A stretch of DNA of 64,000 bases, taken from Macropodus opercularis (Eukaryota; Chordata; Actinopteri; Anabantiformes; Osphronemidae). The number at the start of each line of letters is the position of its first letter. The stretch's first letter is position 1. This document shows positions 50,421 to 59,098 of this stretch, one piece after another. The notes under the pieces are model-generated. The model had not been told where the DNA came from and made no database searches. It worked only from the letters and a program-made list of their open reading frames with translations. Where the stretch lies: positions 16,840,001 to 16,904,000 of the forward strand of contig CM061105.1 of assembly GCA_030770545.1 (NCBI GenBank). The letters run 5' to 3'. The translations under genes were made by a program, and so were the position numbers.

Positions 50421-52160
50421 GAAGCAGCTCATCACCGATCACACGCACATCCGAGTTTTACTTTAAGTCCAGGCAACGTATTTGAAGCAGCTGTTACTCT
50501 GATCTGATCATGATGGTGTGGAGGGACGTTTCACACACAGCTGAGACGAAACCAAGCACCAGACGTTCAGAAGTTTTCGGAGCTTCGTATCGTGGCAGGT
50601 TCTCAGAGATCTAGAGGTCAGCTCTGCTCTAGTGTTTACTGTGAGAACGTCATTATGACCAGGAAGCCTGCTGTGGACAACAGAGTCCGTCCACTCATGA
50701 CCATGGAGCCTCACACTCATCGACTATCTATAAGGGCCAGTCTGATCCATCCACCACGTCCTAAACATGAAGGATGATCGTAACCGTGTCTGTGTGTTAC
50801 TGACTGGTGCACATTGCATCATGGGATATCTGGTTCTACGCAAACCTGCTGCCAGATCATCCTCGATCGATAGGACGGAACAAGAAGCCGCTGTGATGAC
50901 ACAACCAGGCTAGACTCAGCCACAGACTCAGCGCTTGGACTTTGTCTGATGACTTTCTACAAAGAGAACAGAGCACAGACACAGAGACATCATCACAGCC
51001 AATGAACGTTCCTCACACGGACACGTGGGAATGTCCACGTCGCTGAAGAGGAATGTGACGACTGCTCCCTTCAGGGACGCTCTGTCTCCGATTCACGGTC
51101 CGATCCATTCCCAGGAAGCCACAGATGGTAGACGGCCGCCGCTGCTCATGATCAGCAAGACGTGACGAACCAGGAAGTGTTTGCCTCATAAACCGCTGGG
51201 ACGAGGTTCACAGCATCAGTAACAAACTCTGGGATGTGAAATTAATGGTGTCTTTGTGTCTAGTGATGCCGAGGTGAATCAATACACCAACAGTTGCTCC
51301 CGTCCCTGAACCATAAACACCCTAAGAACTCTGGGCATGTCCTCGTACTGTATCTGTAGCTCCTCTGTACAGAGGAAGCAGTACGTGATGCATATAGCAC
51401 AGAACCAATCAGAAGTGGTGCCCAGTCACTACACTGGAATCACCTGCAGGGTCAGAGGTCATGTGGTTCATCATTCATCACAGACTGGATCCCACAGGAA
51501 GCAGTAAACCACCTCTAACGTGCTGCAGAGCGTCCTCTGCTGGGTCAGACTCAGTAATTATCAGAAAAAATCCTGGAGGACACTTCAAGTTTCTGAAGCT
51601 GAAAACAGAATTTATGACTTTAAGACGTTTGAATGAAGGACTTTGACTTTGTGCAGACACGTTTGTGTTGGGAAGGTTAAATTGAACAGATGTGATCCCA
51701 TGGAGGTAAACGTGTTCATAACTAGACACAAATGAGCTGATTCACACATGACATCTATTTAATGATTACACATGAGACGAACACGTGAAGTTATTGCCGT
51801 TAGCAACGGGACGTGCTTATTTATACACATTAACTCTCACGCTGTGCAGTGTTGTGTCATCTGATTGGTCAGTAACAACCAATCACAGAGCTGATTGGCT
51901 GCTCTTGAAGCAGGTCCCGGATGATTATCCCTCATTAAACAACATGTTGCGACTGTTGTTTGTCAGCCTTAACTTCGCCCTCTGACGTACTAAGCGTCTC
52001 GTTATTTCACATCCGCCTCTTCGTTGGGCCGCGTGTTTGGTCTTCTTACTCTTCACCCTTGGTTCCTCCACAGTGAGACCAGAACGCTGCCTAATTCAAA
52101 GCTGCGGTGTAACTATTATGGGTGGGATAAACTGCTGTGTGAGCTGCTTTTGTACCTAAT
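50421..52160. other. Intergenic between ranbp9 and rnf182
   Basis: No gene was recognised. A second CCAAT-type GATTGGTCAG occurs near 51862, and nothing else stands out. In human, MCUR1 lies between RANBP9 and RNF182; I see no trace of it here. Confidence 0.55.
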
Positions 52161-52163
52161 GTC

Positions 52164-52169
52164 TTTATT
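52164..52169 (-). promoter_or_regulatory. rnf182: Poly(A) signal AATAAA of rnf182
   Basis: Minus-strand AATAAA about 85 nt downstream of the rnf182 stop codon. Confidence 0.7.
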
Positions 52170-52252
52170 CTCCTCTCCAACAGAGCAGAGGAGCGTTCTA
52201 CATCCATCAGCGGAGCCTGAAGGCCGGAGGTCGGGTCCATTTCTTCTCGTCT

Positions 52253-53056
52253 CTACGGAGGCACGCAGTCCCACAGTTCGTGGCAGACACACTGGCAGAA
52301 CCCGTAGACCATGACTGTGACCAGGCTGGCAGGGACCAGGCTCACCAGCAGGACCCCCAGCGTCGTCCTCTGCATGATCAGCAGGTAAACCCCCATGGGC
52401 AGCGAGCTGAAGTACAGCAGCCCCAGCATCCACACCAGCGCCCGGGCGGAGGTTTGGCACAGCAGGGCAGCGCAGTTCCACATTGTCCACCTCTGTGTGA
52501 TGGAAGCCATGGAGTCCAGACTGGGTGAGCGATAGTCCAGGCTGGAGGTGGAAGGACCCTGTGGCCCGAGGTCCTGGTTTGACGCCGGTGGAGGCTCCAT
52601 GATGGTAATGACTACAAAGTTAGAGGAAGCCCGGACGGAGGAGGAAGACAGGGAGGAGGAGGACGCCACAGCAGAGCCGCTGCTCATTAACAAGCTCAAG
52701 CGTCTGGGGCTGAGGAGCAGGTCCGTGTTGGCCTCCTGGTAGAGGCAGTAGCTCCTCTGGTTCCGGCTCTGGAGGGCCAGCGCCGCCAGCAGCTCACAGT
52801 CGTCCGGCAGGTTGCACACGGTCTCCTCTGACAGCCTAGTGGCACAGCGGCAGAAAGGACACACCACGGCGTCAGCAGGGGACTCGCCCAGGTTCAGGAT
52901 CTTAGCCAGGCACCTGGCGCACAGGCGGTGGCAACACTCCAGCACCTTCGGCCGCCGCCTGGCCAGGTTGTAGGAGCAATAGCAGATCTTACACTCCAGC
53001 TCCTCTGGGCTCAGCAGGCCCCCGTCGGCTTCGGAGCTCTGCAGGTCAATCATCAT
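52253..53056 (-). CDS. rnf182: RING finger protein 182 (membrane E3 ubiquitin ligase)
   Basis: A single minus-strand coding exon of 267 residues; human RNF182 has 247 residues and is likewise intronless in its coding part. The start is taken at the ATG ending at 53056 (MMIDLQSSEADGG; A at -3). It gives the usual short leader before the RING; an upstream in-frame ATG at 53084-53086 would add 10 residues. The C3HC4 RING is at about residues 18-75: ELECKICYCSYN, LECCHRLCARC and VVCPFCRC. Two C-terminal transmembrane helices follow: ALVWMLGLLYFSSLPMGVYL and TLGVLLVSLVPASLVTVMVY, ending in FCQCVCHELWDCVPP. RNF182 ubiquitinates substrates such as ATP6V0C and p65 in mammals. The middle (Ser-rich, about 140-170) is low-complexity. 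It is on the same strand as ranbp9, as expected for the 6p23 block. Confidence 0.95.
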   Translation of the reverse strand: MMIDLQSSEADGGLLSPEELECKICYCSYNLARRRPKVLECCHRLCARCLAKILNLGESPADAVVCPFCRCATRLSEETVCNLPDDCELLAALALQSRNQRSYCLYQEANTDLLLSPRRLSLLMSSGSAVASSSSLSSSSVRASSNFVVITIMEPPPASNQDLGPQGPSTSSLDYRSPSLDSMASITQRWTMWNCAALLCQTSARALVWMLGLLYFSSLPMGVYLLIMQRTTLGVLLVSLVPASLVTVMVYGFCQCVCHELWDCVPP

Positions 53057-53099
53057 CGTGTCCCAGAGCTCCAACGGCCTCCACATCAGGACAGAGACG

Positions 53100-54900
53100 G
53101 ACAAAGTCTCGGGTCCAGGTTGTCCCAGAGGGACACGGCAGGTTTCCCACAGAAGGAGGCAGCGACACGGGTCCAGTCCAGGGAGGGTGTGGGGTCATCG
53201 TGGTTGTCTGTGTAGATGTGGGAGCCTCTGGGGTTCACCAGTGTCTGAGCAGTTACGGTAACAGAGCTTCATCTGGGGCAAAAAGCTTTTCATAGATGAA
53301 AAGAGACAAAGTGAGAGGCCGAAAGAAAAGACAGAGAGAGAGAGATAACTGTTAACGCAGCAAACAGCCAAAGGACAACAAAGCAGAGCCTGTACCAACC
53401 CCAGCTGGAAGCTTCCAGCCCGTCCTTTGTTACTCAGTCAAATCCAGTCCAATTAGCAGGCTGAGCTGAAGCGTCCTTAGCTTCCCTGTACTGACATGTC
53501 TGCAGAGCAGCATCATAAACATAGTAGTGTCCACTTTCGTTCCACATTTCATTTCATTTAGAAAGTTACACACACACACAAACACAACCTACTAAATCTT
53601 ACAGACAAACCCATCCACCAAAACCTTTTACACTTATCTTACTATGTAACAACCTGAAATTGCTCCTTTGCACCTTATTCTTATTGTTGTCATTTTTGCA
53701 CAAACTACAAGAAATTGTTGTGTTTTTCTCTTGTCACTACCTCTACTAATTACCTCAGAGGTTTAAATATGTCACGTCACTCTTTGTTAGTATTAGATAG
53801 TTTTCTGTTCATTTATAATGTTCATCTGGTTTAGTTAACCAGTCACTTGGTTAAATTTGTGTTAGTGAACCTGTGTTGTATGTAGCTCCCTAATCCTGCT
53901 ACTTGCCTTGACTTGATTGTTGTATCTGGGTTTGGCTCTGACTTCAGTCATTTCAAATGTGTGAGCTTTGTCAGAGATGACATCAAAGTTCCTCACAGTC
54001 CAGCATTACGTCGTCTAGAGCAACGATCTGGTTAGAAGTTTGAAGTGTCCCTCTGAGATTTTAGGCCCAACAACCTGCATCTCCGTCCACCATGCTTCAC
54101 GGTTGGGAAGATGCTCTCACAGTGATCTGCAGTGCATTAGGAATCAAGTTAATCAATTTAGCTGCATGTGTTCGAAGTGGACTCAGTGGCAGACACCAGG
54201 AGTCAGTGTTTCATAGTTTATCAAAAAATGAAAAACACAGAAAGCAATAACAGACAGAATGTCTGGTCAAAATTTAGATATTTATTAGGCAGCGATACTG
54301 CATCAATGATACCATGTAGTATCTTTGTGTTAGTGTACGGAGTCAAAAATAACAAAAGAACACAGTGACACCAGATAGTGACATACAGATATTCGGACAC
54401 AGAGGACATGGAAACGTTTGCAGGCTCGTCACTTGCCAGTGTCACTGTCGCTGACAGAGCTTCCTTGACACCAAGCTGCACGTCCGCAGCTTTTACCCAG
54501 TTGGCTCCGTGGGGTCGGGATGTGAAGTGTAGCTCGACCCGTCTCCAGGTTGTCTGGCTGGTTTCCATGTAAATTAGTGCTTGTGTCCTGTGTGAGTACA
54601 GTGAGAACAGTGTATTCAAATTTCCCTCACACACTGATACTGATACTGAGTTTCAGTGTTTAGTGAAGCTGCAGAAACTTTCTACTTTATCATAGTTTAT
54701 GTTGTTGTGATTCTATGTCTGGTGTCATTAATTCATTGACACCATAAAGTGACGGTTTGAAGAACAAAGAGCTGCAGCAGCTGACAGTTGAGGATTTGTG
54801 TTCACATTTGAATAGAATTGTTTGGTTTTGCTGTTATTGCTGCTGCATTTTCATGAAGGTGAATGTCAACGGTATCTTGAACGTGAACAGCAGGAAGATC
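53100..54900. other. rnf182 upstream / left flank of TRG locus
   Basis: It probably contains the rnf182 promoter and non-coding exon, which are not identifiable. A short (GA)n tract lies at 53331-53346. A 137-codon open frame on the minus strand (54221-54634) has no ATG at its start and no recognised family. From 53500 to 54200 the sequence is AT-rich with nothing recognised. Confidence 0.5.
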
Positions 54901-54919
54901 CACGAAGCACAATGACAAG

Positions 54920-55134
54920 TAACAAGTCACACAATCATTATTAAAAACCACCAGCAGTGGAGGCCAGTTAGAGAACATAAGAAAGAATAGAGAGGAACAG
55001 ACTGTTGCTACTTTATGGTCTTTCCTGGTAAACTCAGCAACCTTTGTTTGAAACCGCACTCAGCTGTCAATCATCACCATCAGCAGTTTAATCTGAGAAC
55101 ATCCTACTACTGCTCCTGTTGGATCAGTGGTTCC
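54920..55134 (+). pseudogene. T-cell receptor gamma V segment (decayed), 3' part
   Basis: It ends with YYCSCW (55105-55122), the conserved end of a V framework 3 with a CxCW-type start of CDR3, followed by four codons and then a perfect RSS. Upstream, in a different frame, framework-3-like TQLSIITISSL is read at 55058-55090, followed by an in-frame TGA. A second TGA lies at 55049-55051, so stops and at least one frameshift break the segment. The 5' half of the V domain (first Cys, FR2 Trp) and a leader exon were not recognised with confidence. It is on the same strand as the J and C segments and so is positioned for deletional joining. It looks non-functional, unless these are assembly errors. 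Confidence 0.6.
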
Positions 55135-55172
55135 CACAGTGAGAAATGATTCATGATGTCTGAACAAAAACC
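55135..55172 (+). promoter_or_regulatory. V-side recombination signal sequence (22/23-RSS)
   Basis: Heptamer CACAGTG (55135-55141), 22-nt spacer and nonamer ACAAAAACC (55164-55172). Heptamer and nonamer both match the consensus exactly, and the spacer is within one base of the canonical 23. It faces the 12-RSS of the J segment at 56142, so the pair obeys the 12/23 rule. It is the strongest evidence that a V gene ends at 55134. Confidence 0.85.
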
Positions 55173-55826
55173 AGATGAACAGACGTCAGACAGGAAGAGA
55201 CGACAAACCACAGAACAGCTTGACACAGATCAGTTTATTCATTTAGTCCATTGAGCTTCAGTTGGACTGTTCACGTTAGATTCTGTTCTATTATTGGACT
55301 TTGCTGTTGTTTTGACGACAAAGAAGAGAAACAGAATCACAACAAGAAGCAAAGATTAAAGATGAGACGATGAACAAACTGGACCAGTGCCAGAAACACA
55401 GACTGTGGATCAGAACTCTGGACCCGTTGAAGAGCTTTGAGTCCCAGCAGACGACTGACGCGTTTGGTGATTAACCTGTAATGAGTCCAGACCATCGACG
55501 TCAACGTCCTCAACGCTCAACCAGATGAAAACGGACAGAACCATGAATGAACTCAACACAAACTCACAGCAGAGCTGGAACCACAGCAAGACAACGTCTG
55601 ACGGAACCAACCAAAGGCTGGAAGCAGGATCTGACAATTATATGAGCAAGAAGCAATAACTTCCTAAAAGCGTCTAAAAGCTGGAGAAAACCAAGGAAAC
55701 GACATCTGAAGAAACTAAACGACGCCTAAGAATCGGACAAAGCAGCAGGAAACACATCTTCAAAATAAAAGCCTGGCACAGGAAGTCACACACTCCAACA
55801 TAAGGTTTCACGTGTCTATTACTGTG

Positions 55827-55867
55827 GTTCTGGTTCTTTGGTTCTGGAGCTAAACTGGTTGTAACAG
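55827..55867 (+). pseudogene. TRG J segment 1 (non-functional)
   Basis: It reads FWFFGSGAKLVVT with the J hallmark FGSG (55837-55848) and the usual strand-G ending. The splice donor is lost: ACAG is followed by AT (55868-55869), not GT. The heptamer is TACTGTG (55820-55826) instead of CACTGTG. The nearest nonamer-like word, GGTTTCACG at 55804-55812, is only seven bases away. Recombination and splicing should both fail. Confidence 0.8.
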
Positions 55868-56113
55868 ATGAAAACAAACGTTTGTTTCTCTCTATTTTAT
55901 TGAAGCGTTTAAAACGTGTCTGTTGCAGATTTAAAGTCAGAGAATCATCAGATGTTTGGTTCATCCTGAGGAGAACATGAACGTTTGAATGAGGATCCAT
56001 CACCTGCCACTAAAACCCTTCAGTCTGGAGACAACGACACGATTAGAGACAAACGTGAAACAGGTCCATGGTTTGGAGTCGTTGGCCTCAGACGACACGT
56101 TGAGCAGCTGATG

Positions 56114-56141
56114 GGTTTTTGTTCCTGTCTCTGTCACTGTG
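56114..56141 (+). promoter_or_regulatory. J-side recombination signal sequence (12-RSS), full consensus
   Basis: Nonamer GGTTTTTGT (56114-56122), a spacer of exactly 12 nt and heptamer CACTGTG (56135-56141), directly abutting the J2 coding sequence. All 16 signal bases match the consensus. Confidence 0.93.
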
Positions 56142-56193
56142 GGGAGGTATCGGTACCTGATCTTTGGTTCTGGAGCTAAACTGGTCGTCACAG
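56142..56193 (+). other. TRG J segment 2 (apparently functional)
   Basis: The J coding sequence reads GRYRYLIFGSGAKLVVT and ends ACAG|GTAAAA, a good splice donor in phase 1. Its open frame is compatible with the constant exon at 57122, whose first two bases complete an Asp codon. With the perfect 12-RSS just upstream it is the one J segment here that looks usable. FGSG-x-K-L-V-V-T is typical of TCR gamma J (alpha and beta J usually have FGxGT). Confidence 0.88.
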
Positions 56194-56470
56194 GTAAAAA
56201 CCATCATTTTCTTTTACTGAACGTGTTTAAAACATTTGCGTTTGAAATGTGAGACGTTGATCAAAGTAGTTTGGTTCATCCTGAGGAGAACATGAATGTC
56301 TGAACCCGATTAAAAGACAGTCGATCAAAAACGGACCCAAACCCAAAGTAGACGGAGAAACAGGTTCAGACAGAAACAGCAGAGAAAGTGATCACAGAGC
56401 TGAAATCAGAAACGGGTTCATGGTTTGGAGTCGTTGGCCTCAGACGGGTTCGTGTTCCTCTGTCGCTGTG

Positions 56471-56522
56471 GGGACGTATCGGTACCGGGTCTTTGGTTCT
56501 GGAGCTAAACTGCTCGTCACAG
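56471..56522 (+). other. TRG J segment 3 (intact coding, weak RSS)
   Basis: It reads GTYRYRVFGSGAKLLVT and ends ACAG|GTGAGG, a good donor. The RSS is impaired: GGTTCGTGT (56447-56455), only eight spacer bases, then CGCTGTG (56464-56470) with the critical second heptamer base changed from A to G. Flanking sequence (TTTGGAGTCGTTGGCCTCAG) is shared with J2, so the J cassettes arose by tandem duplication. Confidence 0.8.
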
Positions 56523-57121
56523 GTGAGGCTGAACGTTTCTTTCCCTCGTGGTGTTGAAGTTCAGACTTTCTTTGCTCCGGCGTCAGTGGATCAGTTTCCT
56601 GCTGCTGCCGCTCGGACGAGCGTCTGTAAAGCAGCAGCTGAAAGCGTCTGTCAGAGTCCAACAGTCTCTGCTGGTTCTGGAGTCTCATCATCTGAACATC
56701 AGGACCTGATCTGAGCAGCACATGGTTCACACTGAGTCTGTTCAAGTGTTTCTGCCCAACATTGATGGTGGTAAATAGAATTTAATGGTCAGCTGCTGAA
56801 TATTTCATGAATCGATGGAAGCGATAACATGAAGAGTTTAACGTCACATAGAAACTACAGCAGATGATGAATTGTGATTTTCTACACGTTGAACGGTTCC
56901 AACCAGCGTTTGGTCAAATCTACGGAACCACTTAAACATGTTAAAGCCAGCGATGAACCAGCTGAGACACAGAAACACGTTGATTCACGGGGAGGAAGCA
57001 ACGACAGCAACGTTTCAGGGCCTTTCACAGATTGTTCCGTCATCGGTTCTGCTGTTATTAGCGCAGCAGAGAACAGAATCCGACCGTTGTGTTCTTGTCC
57101 TGCTCGGTTCTGCTGGTCCAG

Positions 57122-57427
57122 ACGAGCCGGTGCTGAAGCCCGTGGTGAGCGTGTACCCAGCAGCATCCAGAGGCCTGGAGGGGAGCAGCTCCCTGCTGTG
57201 TCTGGCCTCGCACATGGTTCCTCCTCTGGTCCGGTTCTCCTGGAGGGTCCAGAAGGAGGAGGACGGCCCGTGGGCCGAGCCGAGCCCCGCCGAGGGAGAG
57301 CAGCTGGAGCTCCGAGAGTCGGGCCGCAGCGCCTCCATCCTGCTCCGTGGGCCAGAGAGCAGCGCCGCTAGATACCGCTGTGAGGTGGAGCACGAAGGGG
57401 GGACGGCGGAGGCCCATGCAGCACAAG
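57122..57427 (+). CDS. trgc: T-cell receptor gamma constant domain exon
   Basis: The acceptor CCAG at 57118-57121 and donor CAAG|GTAACC at 57428 bound 306 nt of open frame. With the last J base it starts DEPVLKPVVSVYPAAS. A C1-set immunoglobulin domain follows: Cys27 (SSSLLCLAS), Trp41 (RFSWRVQ) and Cys87 (ARYRCEVEHEGG), 60 residues between the cysteines. EGEQLELRESGRSASILL is typical of the fish TCR gamma / light-chain-like constant regions I know. The exon ends in phase 1. Gamma is preferred over Ig light chain or TCR beta because of the FGSGxKLVVT J segments upstream and the epdr1 neighbour 20 kb away (EPDR1-TRG in human). A fish Ig-light-like annotation remains possible. Confidence 0.82.
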
Positions 57428-58192
57428 GTAACCGAGCTCCGGGACTGAATATGATGAAATGATGATACAAATATAAGAACCGAAAACAGAGAAGACGCAG
57501 AAACACAGATTTTATTCATGACAAACATGAAAAACTCATCAACATTATTTTTTATTTTATTTCTATTTTTTATTTATGACTTTTCCTGAAACAGCTCAGT
57601 TCACCTTAAATGTGTTATTTAACACAAAGCTGTTTATAATTGTATAAATCCATGAATGGAGTCACTGGATCAACGTGAGGCACTGACTGAAAACCTCATC
57701 TTTCATCCTGTGACGCAGGTTTATTGTCATAATTCGAACCAGTATTTTAATGAGCTGGAACAAGTGACATGAGGAAAGTTGAGGTGAACAGTCGCTGAGC
57801 TTCTACGTGATCGTCCTCTAAATTAAGCAGCAGCCCGAAACCTAATTAATAGTTATTTCATGATAATTAATAATTAATTTAACCGTTTTCAATCCTACTT
57901 TCATAAACACGTGTGAGCACGTTAGTCAATTAAATTTAAAGCCTTAGTTTGTTGTCAGTCCTGATTCGACGCTTCCTGTTGTTGAGTTGTTTAAACCGGC
58001 AACAGGATGTTAAACCACAGACGAGCTGCAGCTTCAGTTAATAAGATAAACCTCCGATAAACCCACACGTTCTGTCTGCTGCAGGAAACAAGACATCACA
58101 CACAAATCCTTCCTGACGATGTGTTCACAGCTTCGTTTCCAACGTCGACGTATTCTTCCTCACGGCTTCATGTTCCTTCATGTCTGATGCAG
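57428..58192 (+). other. Intron downstream of TRG constant exon
   Basis: AT-rich sequence with poly-T and TTTATTT tracts near 57540-57590. No connecting-peptide exon was recognised. Confidence 0.5.
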
Positions 58193-58278
58193 ATCCGGTT
58201 CCTCTGTTCCTTCCTGTTGGTTCTCTCGTGCTTTGTAGAAGGTGTGTGTCTGCTTCTCTTCTTCGTCTGTTCTGTTAG
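58193..58278 (+). CDS. Candidate TRG transmembrane exon
   Basis: The acceptor GATGCAG at 58186-58192 is followed by an 86-nt frame that completes the phase left by the constant exon. It reads DPVPLFLPVGSLVLCRRCVS, then ASLLRLFC and a stop (TAG 58276-58278). It is hydrophobic, with two Arg, and loosely matches the SLVYC..SLL pattern of fish gamma-chain transmembrane segments. The Lys normally used to pair with CD3 is not at the expected place. A connecting-peptide exon between 57428 and 58192 was not found. Treat as tentative. Confidence 0.3.
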
Positions 58279-58511
58279 ATGATGGAGTTGGATAAGTGAA
58301 GACTGAAGTGGGACCAACAGGCTCCTCCCCCTGCAGGTGAGGTCAACCTGTCGGTCGGAATCTCGCCTCCTTAGTCACCTTACGCTGACTTACACAGGAA
58401 CCCAGACTGAGTGGAACCACAAGGCAGAGAGGACTAAGGTTCCGACGTAGAATCGGTCCATTTCTACAGACGCACAACTTTATTAACAACAGACGTAAAA
58501 ATGTAAAAACC

Positions 58512-58517
58512 TTTATT
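58512..58517 (-). promoter_or_regulatory. Candidate poly(A) signal of the CYRI gene
   Basis: Minus-strand AATAAA about 580 nt after the CYRI stop. Another AATAAA-like word lies nearby (about 58478), so the used site is uncertain. Confidence 0.45.
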
Positions 58518-59098
58518 TGGCGTAAACATTAACCGTTAATGCCATAAATCTGACGCTTCAGCATCACCACTCAAAAAGCTCGTACAGGTTCCAAACGGCT
58601 GCAGACCCGTCCATCAGCACCTGACCTGCCAGTCTGATGACGGCCACTCGACTGGACTGGGCCGATCCAGGCCCGATCCAGGCCCGAGTCCTTTTTCCAC
58701 CACAGAATCCAGAATCACTTGAAAAGACACTTAAGTATCTGAGAACCGTGTTCTACCGACGGGTCTCCTCCGTGACGGATTCGGTGTTTGACTTTGAATA
58801 TTCAAGCTCCGGGTCTCAGAAGGCAGCGGCGCCAGGACCTCGGTCAGAACGAGACAGAGCGAGGTAGGAGCCGCAGCCGAGGGTCTGAGCGGGTTCCTCC
58901 GTTTGGTGCTGGACAAAGATTCTGACAACGTTCCTGTGGTGGAAAAGACGACGTCGCATCTTCTGCTTCAACAAACAAACCTTTTTTTTCTCTTTTTGCA
59001 ACAGATTTTACACAAGATATTTAAAAAACATAGAAAAATAAACAAATATTAGCTACGATTTGTTCAGTAGTTGAAATGTGGACCACGCTTGGTTCTGG

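Noticed and set aside
53057..53104. Upstream in-frame extension of rnf182 to 53104
   Set aside because: It begins at TTG. The ATG at 53086 has a poor context, whereas the ATG at 53056 has A at -3 and gives the family-typical distance to the RING.
54361..54399. CACAGTG heptamer as a second V-type RSS
   Set aside because: At a 23-nt spacing the nonamer position reads ATTCGGACA, with little match to ACAAAAACC, and no YYC-type V end precedes it.
54221..54634. Minus-strand 137-codon frame left of the TRG locus
   Set aside because: It begins with GTG, not ATG, has no recognised motif or splice structure, and could not be tied to any family. A protein search of this frame would decide.
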